A stretch of 64,000 nucleotides of DNA from Allohoeflea poritis (GCF_027889715.1 NZ_JAPJZH010000006.1:186001-250000); one strand, 5' to 3'; shown: positions 51,233 to 60,629, numbered from the stretch's first letter. A program made the numbers and translations. Notes: generated by a model not told the origin, from the letters alone.

Positions 51233-52807
51233 TCAGTCTTCCGTTCGATCGCGCCCGATGAGCCTGCTGCGGATCGCATTGGAGATATTGTCAAAGATAA
51301 ACACCGTCGCCAGGATCAACACCACCATATAGGCGACATTCTCCCAGTCGGCATTGGTACGCATGGCTTCCCAGAGTTTCAAGCCGATGCCGCCGGCGCC
51401 GACCGCGCCGATAATCGTGGCGGAACGCGTGTTCGATTCCCAGAAATAGAGCGACTGGCTGGCAAAGACGGGAAGCACCTGGGGCACGACGCCGTAGCGC
51501 TGCACCAGCACCGGCGCGGCGCCGACGGAACGGATACCCTCGCGCTGGCGGTCGTCAATGTTCTCCAGCGCCTCGGAATAGAGCTTTCCGAGCGTGCCGG
51601 TGTCGGTAAAGAAGATCGCCGAGATCCCGGCCAGCGGTCCAGGGCCAAAGGCGCGCGTGAAAAACAGCGCCCAAATGAGCATGTCGACGCAGCGCAGGAA
51701 GTCGAAGGCCCGCTTGATGAACTGGTTGGCCAGCCAGCTCGGCGTGATGTTGCGGGCCGCGATGAAGGCCAGCGGAAAGGCAAGCAAGGTCGCGAACAGC
51801 GTGCCGACAAAGGCCATGACAATGGTCTGCAGGAGCTTGATCCAGACATCGGCATGCTGCCATTCGGCATTGTAGAGGATGTTGTTCCAGGCAAGGGCCG
51901 CGTTGGACATGTCCGGATCGATGCGCTCGCCGGAAAAGACCAGCCCGGCGACTTGCGAGAAACTCTTGCCCCAGAAGGGGGAATTGGTGTCGAACCAGAA
52001 ATTCTCCCAGCCCAGGAAGCGGTGGCGGACCTTGACCTCGTCGCTCTCGACCTCGACCGTGCCGGCAAAGCCGAAATTCATCAGGATATCGCCGCCGGCA
52101 TCGCGCTGGCTCGCCCATGCGGGCAATTCGCCGCGCGCCGATACGGACTCGTCGGGCACGATGTCGATCAACAGCGTCTCGCCGCCATAGTCGACGCTGA
52201 CCTGCCGCGGCACGATCTCGATCCTGGCCGAGCCGATCTCGACATCGACACGGGTTACGACGGTTTCCGAAACCGTCTTCGTTTCCGGTGCGGGCTGTTC
52301 CGCTTCCGCAGGCTTTTCGGTGCCGGGCGACATGAAGCTGTTCGCGGTCGAACCGGAGTCAGCACCGCCCTCCTGCGTGCCCGGCGCACCGGGAACCATG
52401 AAGCTGTTCACCTTCGATTGTGTGCTCGTTTCGGTGCCGATGCCCGCGCCCGCATTGACGACGACCTCGCGCTGAACGGTCTCGGTGGTCTTGCTGATCC
52501 AGGCAGGATCGGGATCCTTGCCGAGCGGCGAGAACCGCGGGAATTCGACGTCGAGGTAATCCCCGTCATATTCGATGTCCGGGCGCGCCTCGTAGCTCAC
52601 CCAGTCCGCAAGATAGTTGCCGGCAATGTTCCAGTTGCCGTTCCTGAAGGCTTCTCCGATGCCAAACAGCGACCAGGCAAAAAACAGATAGGCGATGACG
52701 ACGACGCCGATCAGCGGCGCGCGCCAGCGTTCGATGAACGGCCGGTTGAAGACCGCGTGGTGGCGCGCGGCAATTTCATCGACGGCGGAAGCGGATAAAT
52801 TGTTCAT
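51233..52807 (-). CDS. phnE: Phosphonate ABC transporter permease PhnE2 with large periplasmic insert
   Basis: 524 residues, nearly twice the usual PhnE length. One helix at residues 31-50, then about 270 soluble residues (51-325), then the standard permease core (LLQTIVMAFVGTLFATLLAF onward) with the EAA loop in LYSEALENIDDRQREGIRSV. The insert contains a Pro/Glu/Ser-rich linker in which NSFM-PG occurs twice (residues 134-140 and 156-162), followed by a beta-rich part (RVDVEIGSARIEIVPRQVSV). It pairs with the shorter PhnE1 three bases upstream to form the membrane pore of the phosphonate importer. A similar long loop is known in rhizobial PhnE2 proteins, but its function is not. Confidence 0.88.
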   Translation of the reverse strand: MNNLSASAVDEIAARHHAVFNRPFIERWRAPLIGVVVIAYLFFAWSLFGIGEAFRNGNWNIAGNYLADWVSYEARPDIEYDGDYLDVEFPRFSPLGKDPDPAWISKTTETVQREVVVNAGAGIGTETSTQSKVNSFMVPGAPGTQEGGADSGSTANSFMSPGTEKPAEAEQPAPETKTVSETVVTRVDVEIGSARIEIVPRQVSVDYGGETLLIDIVPDESVSARGELPAWASQRDAGGDILMNFGFAGTVEVESDEVKVRHRFLGWENFWFDTNSPFWGKSFSQVAGLVFSGERIDPDMSNAALAWNNILYNAEWQHADVWIKLLQTIVMAFVGTLFATLLAFPLAFIAARNITPSWLANQFIKRAFDFLRCVDMLIWALFFTRAFGPGPLAGISAIFFTDTGTLGKLYSEALENIDDRQREGIRSVGAAPVLVQRYGVVPQVLPVFASQSLYFWESNTRSATIIGAVGAGGIGLKLWEAMRTNADWENVAYMVVLILATVFIFDNISNAIRSRLIGRDRTED

Positions 52808-52810
52808 TGC

Positions 52811-53779
52811 CTAGCCTCCGCGACCGAATTCAAATGCCTGATTGCCGACGAGCCGCTTGCGCAGATGCGCGGAAATCTGATCGATGACGACGATCGTCGT
52901 AAACAGAAGAATGATGATTGCCAGCGTCTTGGCCTCGTGACCCCGGCTGATCGACAGGCGCAGGGATTCGCCGATGCCGCCACCGCCGACCGCGCCGATG
53001 ATGGTGGAGGCGCGCACATTGATCTCGAAGCGCAGCAGCGCATAGGACAGGAAATTCGGCATGACCTGCGGGACAATGCCGAACCAGACCCGCTCCACCC
53101 AGTTGCCGCCGGAGGCGCGCAGGCCCTCCTCGGGGCGCATGTCGGCATTCTCGACCACTTCGAAGAACATCTTGCCGAGCGCGCCGATGGTATGGATCGC
53201 GACGGCGATGACTGCAGGGATGGGCCCAAGGGACAGAATGGCGAGGAAGAAGCCGGCGATGACGATTTCCGGGAAAGCGCGCAGCAGCTCCATGAAACGG
53301 CGCACGAAGAACCGCAGCCAGCGGCGGGTCGTCAGGTTCTTGGCAGCCAGAAAGCAGAGCAGGAAACCGAAGGTGAAGCCGATCAGCGTCGCGACCAAGG
53401 CGATGTTGATGGTCTCGATCATCTTGTACACATATTCGGGCACATAGATGTTCTCGGTCAGATAGAAGCGGCCGTCCGGATAATTGTATTTCAGGCTTCC
53501 ATCGGCGAAAGGCGACGGAAGGTCGAACATGGCGCGCCAGATCTCGGCCCCGGAGCGCGGGATCAGATCGCCGATAAAGTCAAAGAAATGCGGCAGCCGG
53601 TCAAAGAACTTGCCGGCATTGGTCTCGTTGGCGAACCAAAGCGAGGCCGCAAGGATCACCGCCAGTCCGAATATCCCGCCCCAGGTGTAGAGGCGGCGCT
53701 TGAACAGCATTTCCTGCCAGTGTCGCTCGACAAGCCGGCCCTCGGCGGAAAGCTGAACGTTTGGAACAGCGGTGCTCAT
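52811..53779 (-). CDS. phnE: Phosphonate ABC transporter permease PhnE1
   Basis: 322 residues. N-terminal helix around 33-49 (WGGIFGLAVILAASLWFANE), a loop of about 85 residues, then the permease core with FLLAILSLGPIPAVIAVAIH and the EAA-type coupling loop MFFEVVENADMRPEEGLRAS. With PhnE2 it makes the transmembrane part of the PhnCDE importer. The start lies 74 bases after phnD; a hairpin in this gap may adjust expression relative to the binding protein. Confidence 0.93.
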   Translation of the reverse strand: MSTAVPNVQLSAEGRLVERHWQEMLFKRRLYTWGGIFGLAVILAASLWFANETNAGKFFDRLPHFFDFIGDLIPRSGAEIWRAMFDLPSPFADGSLKYNYPDGRFYLTENIYVPEYVYKMIETINIALVATLIGFTFGFLLCFLAAKNLTTRRWLRFFVRRFMELLRAFPEIVIAGFFLAILSLGPIPAVIAVAIHTIGALGKMFFEVVENADMRPEEGLRASGGNWVERVWFGIVPQVMPNFLSYALLRFEINVRASTIIGAVGGGGIGESLRLSISRGHEAKTLAIIILLFTTIVVIDQISAHLRKRLVGNQAFEFGRGG

Positions 53780-53812
53780 GTCTTGAAAATCCAGAAAGGT
53801 TCGAATACGCGC

Positions 53813-53833
53813 CGTGGCCGCAGGCGGGCCACG
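53813..53833 (-). other. Intercistronic hairpin between phnD and phnE1
   Basis: CGTGGCC and GGCCACG pair around seven bases, 21 bases beyond the phnD stop. Such hairpins after binding-protein genes commonly stabilise the upstream mRNA so that more binding protein than permease is made; that role is inferred here. Confidence 0.5.
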
Positions 53834-53853
53834 ACGCTTTGTGATTCAGCCGG

Positions 53854-54762
53854 TTAGCTGCCGATCTTCGCCTTACGCGCGGCGATGATGGTTTTGTAGA
53901 ATTCCTCGTCGACTTCGGTGAAACCCTTGTAATCGCCGCCCTGGATGGCGCTGAAGCACTCGGGATCCTTTTCCGGAAGCGCCATCATGAATTCCTTGAA
54001 CTTGGTCTTCATGTCCGTATCCATGGAGGAACGCACGACGATCGGACCGTTCGGGATCTGCGGTGACTGCCAGACCTGGACGAGATCGCCCATGTCGAGG
54101 ATACCCTTGTCGACCATCTTGCGCAGATTGCCGGATGTGTAGCCGTCCTCGAACTTGCCGACGCCGGAAGACCAGGTGGTGCCGGCATCGAAGTTGCCCT
54201 TGACCACTTCGAGGACGAGGTTCTCGTGGCCGCCGCCAAAGCCGGTCTCACCGAAATATTCGTCGATGCTGGTGCCGACATCGTTCGGAAGCGAAACGCT
54301 CGGGACCAGGAAGCCGGACGTCGAATCCGGGTCGGCAAAGCCGAGCTTCTTGCCCTTCATGTCTTCAAGCGTCTTGATGCCGGAATCCTTGCGGGCGACC
54401 ATAACGGCATAGTAACCGGTCGAGCCGTCGGTCTGGATGGTGGTCAGGATCGGCTCAACGGCCTTCGGGTCGGCAAGGTAAACCTTGGCATAGCCGGATG
54501 CGCCGAGTTCTGCATAGTCGAGCGTTCCGCCCAGCAGGCCCTGAACGACGCCGTCATAGTCGGCGGCCGGGAAGAGCGATACCTTTTCGACGCCGATGGC
54601 GGCCGGAAGCTGCTCGACCATGCACTGGAAGTTGCGCAGCCGATCAGCTTCGTTTTCGCCGCCGAGGATCCCGATGCGGAATACTTTCAGATCTTCGGCC
54701 TGTGCAGTGCCTGCAAGCATGGCTGCCACTGCGACTGCACCAAGAAGCGTTTTCTTGAACAT
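53854..54762 (-). CDS. phnD: Phosphonate-binding periplasmic protein
   Basis: 302 residues with a clear Sec signal peptide (MFKKTLLGAVAVAAMLAGTA, cleavage after AQA before EDLKVF). PhnD binds phosphonates in the periplasm. Family marks: RIGILGGENEADRLRNFQC, VSLFPAADYDGVVQGLLGG, LDYAELGASGYAKV and FADPDSTSGFLVPS, the last lining the phosphonate site. AGGAG precedes the ATG. It is second in phnCDEE. Confidence 0.94.
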   Translation of the reverse strand: MFKKTLLGAVAVAAMLAGTAQAEDLKVFRIGILGGENEADRLRNFQCMVEQLPAAIGVEKVSLFPAADYDGVVQGLLGGTLDYAELGASGYAKVYLADPKAVEPILTTIQTDGSTGYYAVMVARKDSGIKTLEDMKGKKLGFADPDSTSGFLVPSVSLPNDVGTSIDEYFGETGFGGGHENLVLEVVKGNFDAGTTWSSGVGKFEDGYTSGNLRKMVDKGILDMGDLVQVWQSPQIPNGPIVVRSSMDTDMKTKFKEFMMALPEKDPECFSAIQGGDYKGFTEVDEEFYKTIIAARKAKIGS

Positions 54763-54857
54763 GGGGTTTCTCCTGTCTTAATCCCAGTCAAACTCAAAAA
54801 CAGTCTTTGCGGTTGGCCCTTCACGCGGGCAAAACGATCATGGTCCCTGCCCGGTTC

Positions 54858-55685
54858 TCAAGCCGCCGGTTCAAGGGGACCCAGCGATTCCTCGCGGCCG
54901 CCGTCCGGCTGGCCGAGGCTGGTCGATGTGATTTCTTCTGACAGTTCGTCGCCGTCCGCGCCGTAGATCATGCGCACCGCGTCCCTGGTCAGTTCGTTCG
55001 CCGGTCCGTCGAACACGACCCTGCCCGCGGCCATGCCGATGACACGCTCGCAATAGGTGCGCGCAGTATCGAGCGTATGCAGATTGGTGACGACGGTGAT
55101 GCCTTCCTCCCGGTTGATGCTTTTCAGCGAGTCCATCACGATCTGGGCATTCAGCGGGTCGAGAGAGGCGATCGGCTCGTCGGCAAGCAGCATTTTCGGC
55201 TGCTGCATGAGCGCCCGTGCGATGGCGACGCGCTGCTGCTGGCCACCCGAGAGCGTACCGGCGCGTTGCAGCGCGGTCTGGGCAATGCCAAGGCGCTCCA
55301 GCGCCATGATGCCCATGGCCCGCTCTTCGCGTGACCAGGAGCCGACGAGATTGAGCATGGTGGAGCGGTGGTTGAGCCGCCCGAGCAGCACATTGGTGAG
55401 AACGTTAAGGCGCGGAACGAGATTGAACTGCTGGAAGATCATGGCACAGTCGCGCTGCCAGCGGCGCAGTTCGGCGCCCTGAAGGGACGAGACCTGGACC
55501 TCGTTGAAGCGGATGACACCGCCACTGGGATCGATCAGCCGGTTGAGCATGCGCAGCAGCGTCGACTTGCCGGCGCCCGAGCGGCCGATAACTCCGACCA
55601 TCTGACCCTGCGGGATCGTGACCGTGACGTTGTCGACGGCCGCAAAGTCTCCGAACCTTCTCGTGACATTCTCAAGCTTCAACAT
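54858..55685 (-). CDS. phnC: Phosphonate ABC transporter ATP-binding protein
   Basis: 275 residues. Walker [10 protein letters not shown] near residue 34, signature [15 protein letters not shown], Walker [13 protein letters not shown], switch His in [11 protein letters not shown]. It powers uptake of phosphonates through PhnE1/PhnE2. First gene of phnCDEE; 58-97 bases upstream is a run of four 11-base Pho-box-like repeats, so it probably has its own phosphate-controlled promoter apart from phnG. Confidence 0.95.
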   Translation of the reverse strand: MLKLENVTRRFGDFAAVDNVTVTIPQGQMVGVIGRSGAGKSTLLRMLNRLIDPSGGVIRFNEVQVSSLQGAELRRWQRDCAMIFQQFNLVPRLNVLTNVLLGRLNHRSTMLNLVGSWSREERAMGIMALERLGIAQTALQRAGTLSGGQQQRVAIARALMQQPKMLLADEPIASLDPLNAQIVMDSLKSINREEGITVVTNLHTLDTARTYCERVIGMAAGRVVFDGPANELTRDAVRMIYGADGDELSEEITSTSLGQPDGGREESLGPLEPAA

Positions 55686-55742
55686 CGCCAGCCCCAGGTC
55701 GCTTTCCCGATTATTCTCTGGGGTTACCGGTAGAGCCTGTCC

Positions 55743-55782
55743 GTGACCGTAAAATTACACTTTTGTGTCGCGAATATTACAA
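55743..55782 (-). promoter_or_regulatory. Tandem Pho-box-like repeats before phnC
   Basis: Read on the minus strand, four consecutive 11-base units TTGTAATATTC, GCGACACAAAA, GTGTAATTTTA, CGGTCAC.... follow the PhoB pattern of seven bases like CTGTCAT plus four A/T-rich bases. Matches to the heptamer are 5, 3, 5 and 5 of 7. The array ends 58 bases before the phnC start. Confidence 0.6.
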
Positions 55783-55894
55783 AGTTCGAAACTTGAGTAT
55801 CTGTGCATATTTAATTCCTATGTATATGAAATAGCACAAAAATACCGCTGAAATCATCAGCAGGAATATGAAGATACCGTGACGCGCTTGTTGT

Positions 55895-56512
55895 CTATTG
55901 CGCGTATTCGTCCAAAAACTGCTCGGCGGTCATGGAACGGAAATCGGCCAGCGCGGAATGCAGCCGCCCGTGTTCCCAATCCCACCATGCAAGCGCGTCC
56001 ATACGGGCCGCCGTTTCCTCCGAAAAACGCCTTCGAACAGGCTTTGCAGGCACGCCCGCAACGATGGTGTAGGGCGCCACATCCTTCGACACGACCGCGC
56101 CGGCGCCGACCACCGCGCCATTGCCGACGCTGACGCCCGGCAGCAGGATCGCACCGTGACCGATCCACACGTCGTGGCCTATTGTTACACGGTTGTCGCG
56201 GCGCCATTCGAAGAACTCCTCCTCGTGGGACTCGCCCTCGAAATAGTCGCCCGCACGATAGGTGAAGTGGTGCTGCGTTGCGCGCCATGTCGGATGGTTC
56301 GTCGCATTGATCCGCACGTGGCTGGCAATGTTGACGAACTTGCCGATGCTCGCGGCCCAGGCCTCAGTCTCGCGTATGGCGTAGGAATAGTCGCCCATTT
56401 CGCACTCGACCAGGTGACAGCGTTCATCGATCTCGGTGTAGCGACCGAGCGTGCAGTTGTGCACCACCGCCGTCTCGTGAACGAACGGCCGCTCCGAGAG
56501 GTTCTTCTGCAT
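55895..56512 (-). CDS. Phosphonate-operon hexapeptide-repeat transferase
   Basis: 205 residues with left-handed beta-helix hexapeptide repeats (VTIGHDVWIGHGAILLPGVS, VGNGAVVGAGAVVSKDVAPY), as in the xenobiotic/chloramphenicol acetyltransferase type, and a catalytic-His region near ATNHPTWRATQHHFTYRAGD. A family of such transferases is found beside phnL in C-P lyase operons. It overlaps the phnL stop by one base, so it is coupled. It may acetylate an aminoalkylphosphonate (a role served by PhnO elsewhere); this is inference from context. Confidence 0.85.
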   Translation of the reverse strand: MQKNLSERPFVHETAVVHNCTLGRYTEIDERCHLVECEMGDYSYAIRETEAWAASIGKFVNIASHVRINATNHPTWRATQHHFTYRAGDYFEGESHEEEFFEWRRDNRVTIGHDVWIGHGAILLPGVSVGNGAVVGAGAVVSKDVAPYTIVAGVPAKPVRRRFSEETAARMDALAWWDWEHGRLHSALADFRSMTAEQFLDEYAQ

Positions 56513-57219
56513 TACGCCGCTTCCTTGGGCGCACTGAACAGGGACACGTCGATGATCCTGTCGGCGACGGCCTCGCGCACGTCCTGATCATGGAAGATGC
56601 CGAGCAGCGCCGTGCCGGCCTCCTTTTTGGCGCGGATGAGATCGACGACAACCGCCCGGTTCGCCGCATCCAGCGATGCGGTCGGCTCGTCCAGAAGCAG
56701 AAGCGGATGATCCGTGATGAAGCCGCGCGCGATATTGACCCGCTGCTGCTCGCCGCCGGAAAAGGTTGCCGGCGGCAGCGACCAAAGACGCTCCGGCAGG
56801 TTGAGACGCGCGAGCAGGTCGCCGGCGCAATCGCGGGCTTCCTCATGCGCGACGCCCTTTGCGAGAAGCGGCTCGGCCACCACATCCACAGCGGCAACGC
56901 GCGGAACCGTCCGCAGGAATTGGCTGACATAGCCGACAACATCGCGGCGGATCGTGAGGACGGAACGCGGATCGGCGCTGGCGATATCGACCGTCACATC
57001 ATTATGAGTGATCAGCACCTGTCCGGTATCCACGGAATAGTTTCCATAGAGCATTTTCAGAATGGAGCTTTTCCCGATGCCCGACGGCCCGCCAAGGACC
57101 GCGCATTCTCCGGCGGCCACCGAAAAACTGACATTCTCGACAACCGGAAGGCGGATGCCGTCGCGCAGATGCATGGTGAAGCTCTTGGCGACCTCGGAAA
57201 CAACAAGCGGTGTAGCCAT
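56512..57219 (-). CDS. phnL: C-P lyase complex ATP-binding protein PhnL
   Basis: 235 residues, ABC-type ATPase of the C-P lyase machinery rather than of a transporter. Walker A GPSGIGKSSILKM around residue 39, signature FSGGEQQRVNIARGF, Walker B LLLLDEPTASLD. The protein begins VSEVAKSFTMHLRDGIRLPV like other PhnL. PhnL joins PhnK on the PhnGHIJ core in E. coli and helps early triphosphate formation. Starts 12 bases after phnK. Confidence 0.94.
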   Translation of the reverse strand: MATPLVVSEVAKSFTMHLRDGIRLPVVENVSFSVAAGECAVLGGPSGIGKSSILKMLYGNYSVDTGQVLITHNDVTVDIASADPRSVLTIRRDVVGYVSQFLRTVPRVAAVDVVAEPLLAKGVAHEEARDCAGDLLARLNLPERLWSLPPATFSGGEQQRVNIARGFITDHPLLLLDEPTASLDAANRAVVVDLIRAKKEAGTALLGIFHDQDVREAVADRIIDVSLFSAPKEAA

Positions 57220-57231
57220 TTTGGAGATCTC

Positions 57232-58008
57232 CTAAACCTGCAAAATCGAAGAGACGAGCAACTGCGTGTAGGGCTCGCGCGGATCGTCGAGCACCCGGTC
57301 CGTCAGGCCGTGTTCGATCACGTTGCCGTCCTTCATCACCATCATGCGGTGAGACAGAAGCCGCGCCACGGCCAGGTCGTGGGTGACCACGATGGCGGCA
57401 AGCCCGAGATCATTGACAAGGCCGCGCACCAGGTCGAGCAGGCGGGCCTGGACCGAGACGTCAAGGCCGCCGGTCGGCTCGTCCATGAAGACGAGGCGCG
57501 GGCCGGTCACCAGGTTGCGGGCAATCTGAAGACGCTGGCGCATGCCGCCGGAAAAATCCCGCGGCTGATCGTCGATGCGGTCCGTGTCGATCTCGACACG
57601 GCCGAGCCATTGCGAGGCGGTGTCGCGGATATTGCCGTAGTGGCGGTCGCCGATGGCCATGAGCCGCTCGCCGACATTGGCGCCGGCGGAGACGGTCATG
57701 CGCAGACCGTCGGCCGGATTCTGATGCACGAAGCCCCAATCGGTGCGCATCAGAAACCGGCGTTCAGCCTCGCCCATGCGGTAAAGATCCCGGAACTGGC
57801 CGTCACGCATGCGGTATTCCACGGTACCGGATGTCGGCAAAAGGCGTGTTGAAATCGCGTTCAGCAGCGTGGTCTTGCCGGATCCGGACTCGCCGACCAC
57901 GGCCAGCACTTCGCCCGGCCACAGTTCGAAGGAGACGTCACGGCAACCGACACGGGCGCCGTAGAACTTGGTAACGGCATTCACGCGCAGGAGGGGATGA
58001 TCACTCAT
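57232..58008 (-). CDS. phnK: C-P lyase complex ATP-binding protein PhnK
   Basis: 258 residues. Walker A GESGSGKTTLLNAI, signature FSGGMRQRLQIARNL, Walker B LVFMDEPTGGLDVSVQ; MTVSAGANVGERLMAIGDRH is typical of PhnK. In the E. coli complex PhnK docks on PhnJ. The start overlaps phnJ by four bases, consistent with the PhnJ-PhnK contact being co-translated. Confidence 0.94.
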   Translation of the reverse strand: MSDHPLLRVNAVTKFYGARVGCRDVSFELWPGEVLAVVGESGSGKTTLLNAISTRLLPTSGTVEYRMRDGQFRDLYRMGEAERRFLMRTDWGFVHQNPADGLRMTVSAGANVGERLMAIGDRHYGNIRDTASQWLGRVEIDTDRIDDQPRDFSGGMRQRLQIARNLVTGPRLVFMDEPTGGLDVSVQARLLDLVRGLVNDLGLAAIVVTHDLAVARLLSHRMMVMKDGNVIEHGLTDRVLDDPREPYTQLLVSSILQV

Positions 58009-58895
58009 TGTGCGGTCTCCGGGGCTTCGCCCGCGAGGTGACCGACATGGCCCTCCGCGCGGCGTTTCTCGCAGTGGTCGGTGTCGGAACAGACGAACAT
58101 GCGTCCGCCCTTGTCATTCAGGATCACCTCGTCCAGATAAACATTGCGCGCGCCGCAAAGAGCGCATGGTTCGTCAAATTTCTGAATCTCGAACGGGTGG
58201 TCCTCGAAATCGAGACTAACGACATCGGTATAGGGCGGGACCGCGTAGATGCGCTTTTCGCGGCCGGCGCCGAAAAGCTGCAGCGCCTCGGAGCGGTGCA
58301 TCTTCGGATTGTCGAATTTCGGTGTCGGCGACGGGTCCATGACGTAGCGCCCCTCGACCTTGACCGGATAGGCGTAGGTGGTGGCGATGTGGCCGTTCTT
58401 GGCGATGTCCTCATAGAGCTTGACGTGCATGAGGCCGTATTCTTCCAGCGCATGCATCTTGCGGGTTTCCGTCTCGCGCGGCTCGAGGAAACGCAGGGGC
58501 TCCGGGATCGGCACCTGATAGACGAGGATCTGCCCCTCCTTCAGCGTTTCCTCCGGGATACGGTGACGCGTCTGGATAATCGTTGCCTCCGCCGTGCTGG
58601 TGGTCACGGCGACATTCGCCACCTTCTGGAAGAAGGCACGGATGGAGACCGCGTTGGTGGTGTCGTCGGCGCCCTGGTCGATCACCTTCAGCGTGTCGTC
58701 CGGCCCGAGCACGGAAGCCGTGACCTGGACACCGCCGGTGCCCCAGCCATAGGGCATCGGCATTTCGCGGCTGGCGAAGGGCACCTGGTAGCCGGGAATG
58801 GCGATCGCCTTCAGGATCGCACGGCGGATCATGCGTTTCGTCTGCTCGTCGAGATAGGCGAAATTGTAGGTCGCCAATTGCGCGTGGGTGTTCAT
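58005..58895 (-). CDS. phnJ: C-P lyase catalytic subunit PhnJ (radical SAM)
   Basis: 296 residues. PhnJ uses S-adenosylmethionine and a 4Fe-4S cluster to break the carbon-phosphorus bond of ribose 1-phosphonate 5-phosphate, releasing the alkane. The diagnostic cysteines are C244, C247, C269 and C275, spaced C-x2-C-x21-C-x5-C exactly as in E. coli PhnJ. The glycyl-radical Gly is in AIAIPGYQVPF (Gly35), close to MPMPYGWGTGGVQ. The ATG giving MNTHAQLATYNF is used; the longer frame overlaps phnI and is not coding. All catalytic features are intact. Confidence 0.96.
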   Translation of the reverse strand: MNTHAQLATYNFAYLDEQTKRMIRRAILKAIAIPGYQVPFASREMPMPYGWGTGGVQVTASVLGPDDTLKVIDQGADDTTNAVSIRAFFQKVANVAVTTSTAEATIIQTRHRIPEETLKEGQILVYQVPIPEPLRFLEPRETETRKMHALEEYGLMHVKLYEDIAKNGHIATTYAYPVKVEGRYVMDPSPTPKFDNPKMHRSEALQLFGAGREKRIYAVPPYTDVVSLDFEDHPFEIQKFDEPCALCGARNVYLDEVILNDKGGRMFVCSDTDHCEKRRAEGHVGHLAGEAPETAQ

Positions 58896-60007
58896 TCGGC
58901 TGCCTCCAGATTGTCGCCCTGTTCTTCCGCACCGTCCTGGCGTGCGTCGAACTCGCTGCGCATGCGGCGCACCAGATCCAGCTCTGCCTGGAAATCCACA
59001 TAGTGGGGCAGCTTCAAATGTTCGACGAAGCCGGTCGCCTGAACATTGTCCGAATGGGAAATGACGAATTCCTCGTCCTGCGCCGGCGCCGTCAGGTCCT
59101 CGCCCAGTTCCGTGGCGCGCAACGTCCGGTCGACCATCGACATGGACATCGCCTTGCGCTCGCTCTGGCCGAAGACGAGGCCGTAGCCGCGCGTGAATTG
59201 CGGCGGCGGCTTGGCCGATCCCTTGAACTGGTTGACCATCTGGCACTCGGTCACGCGGATGCGTCCGATGGAGACGGCAAAACCAAGTTCGGGAACATCG
59301 ATCTCCACTTCGACCTCGCCGATGCGGATTTCGCCCGCAAAGGGGTGGCTTCGGGCGTAGCCGCGCTGCGTGGAATAGGCGAGCGCCAGCAGGAAACCCT
59401 CATCGCCGCGCGACAGTGCCTGGAGGCGTGTGTCGCGCGTCATAGGAAACTCCATGGGCTCGCGCGTCAGATCGCCTGTCCGGTGATCGTCCGGCAATTC
59501 GCCGTCGCCCTCGATGAGCCCTTCCTGGTCGAGGATTTCCGACACCCTCGGCGTATGGCCGGTCTCGGCATCGCGGCTCTGCGGCTCGTCAACCACCTCG
59601 TCGCCCTTCAACTGCGGATCAAGCAGGCGGTGAGTGTAATCGAAGGTCGGGCCCAGCAGCTGACCGCCGGGCAGATCCTTGTAGGTGGCTGAAATGCGGC
59701 GCTCGATCAGCATGTCACCGGTATCGATCGGGTTGGAATAACCGAAGCGCGGCAGCGTGGTCCGATAGGCGCGCAGCAGGAAGATCGCCTCGATCATGTC
59801 GCCCCGCGCCTGTTTGAAGGCCAGGGCAGCGAGTTCCTTGTCATAGAGCGATCCCTCGCTCATGATCCGGTCGACGGCGAGACCGAGCTGCTCGACGATC
59901 TGTTCGATCGTCATGGCCGGCACCGAACGATCTCCGCGGCGGCGGTCGGCGAGCAGTTGATGCGCATTGCTGATGGCGGCTTCCCCGCCCTTTACGGCTA
60001 CATACAT
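58892..60007 (-). CDS. phnI: C-P lyase subunit PhnI
   Basis: 371 residues. With PhnG, PhnH and PhnL, PhnI couples phosphonate to the ribose of ATP by displacing adenine; alone it is a nucleosidase. Family text: MYVAVKGGEAAISNAHQLLA, YSNPIDTGDMLIERRISATY, KDLPGGQLLGPTFDYTHRLL and ATGFVEHLKLPHYVDFQAEL. It overlaps phnJ by four bases and follows phnH by four. Confidence 0.95.
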   Translation of the reverse strand: MYVAVKGGEAAISNAHQLLADRRRGDRSVPAMTIEQIVEQLGLAVDRIMSEGSLYDKELAALAFKQARGDMIEAIFLLRAYRTTLPRFGYSNPIDTGDMLIERRISATYKDLPGGQLLGPTFDYTHRLLDPQLKGDEVVDEPQSRDAETGHTPRVSEILDQEGLIEGDGELPDDHRTGDLTREPMEFPMTRDTRLQALSRGDEGFLLALAYSTQRGYARSHPFAGEIRIGEVEVEIDVPELGFAVSIGRIRVTECQMVNQFKGSAKPPPQFTRGYGLVFGQSERKAMSMSMVDRTLRATELGEDLTAPAQDEEFVISHSDNVQATGFVEHLKLPHYVDFQAELDLVRRMRSEFDARQDGAEEQGDNLEAAE

Positions 60008-60011
60008 GTCG

Positions 60012-60629
60012 CTAGCTCCCGATCTCTATCTTGACCGTGCGCGGCAGGCCGATAATCCCCTCACCTGCGGCGAGGATGATGTCGACACCTCGGGGAAAGC
60101 GCGACCGGTTGCCGGCCCACTGCTCCAGGAAGTGTTCGGGCAGACCCTGTGGCGCGATCGTTTGAAAATCCTTGATACCGGGACCGGTGAGCCGCAAATC
60201 GCGCCCGCCCTCCAATGCCTCGATCTGGATGATCAGCGTTGTCGACCGGTCCGGATATTCCTGCGTCCCTTGTGCGAAGCTCTCGAGCGACGGCATTGCC
60301 GTTCCGTCCGCCAACACCGCGAAGTCGGCATCCAGGGTCTGTCGCGTCATGGGCGCGGATGTGTGGAATGTCAACCAGCCGGCAACCGCTTCATTGCGCG
60401 ACAGAACCGGGTCCAGCCAGATCTTCGTGTCGTGATCGAACAGGGTCGCGGCAATGCTGCCGACCGTCGCGATCAACGGTGACGGCGGCTCCGTCAATCC
60501 ATCGAATGCGGTTTTCATTCCGGGGCGCGCCAGCGCGTTCATGACCTGCCGGAAAACAGACTGGCCGTCAAAAACGGGATTGGCGAAGCCGCCCTGGAAT
60601 GCGGAGGAATGCGTGGCCTGAGCGGTCAT
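60012..60629 (-). CDS. phnH: C-P lyase subunit PhnH
   Basis: 205 residues, non-catalytic-looking core subunit with a PLP-transferase-like fold known from E. coli. Conserved stretches: AFQGGFANPVFDGQSVFRQV, MNALARPGMKTAF, FDHDTKIWLDPVLSRNEAV and GIKDFQTIAPQGLPEHFLEQ. Its ATG overlaps the phnG stop by one base. Part of phnGHIJKL. Confidence 0.94.
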   Translation of the reverse strand: MTAQATHSSAFQGGFANPVFDGQSVFRQVMNALARPGMKTAFDGLTEPPSPLIATVGSIAATLFDHDTKIWLDPVLSRNEAVAGWLTFHTSAPMTRQTLDADFAVLADGTAMPSLESFAQGTQEYPDRSTTLIIQIEALEGGRDLRLTGPGIKDFQTIAPQGLPEHFLEQWAGNRSRFPRGVDIILAAGEGIIGLPRTVKIEIGS

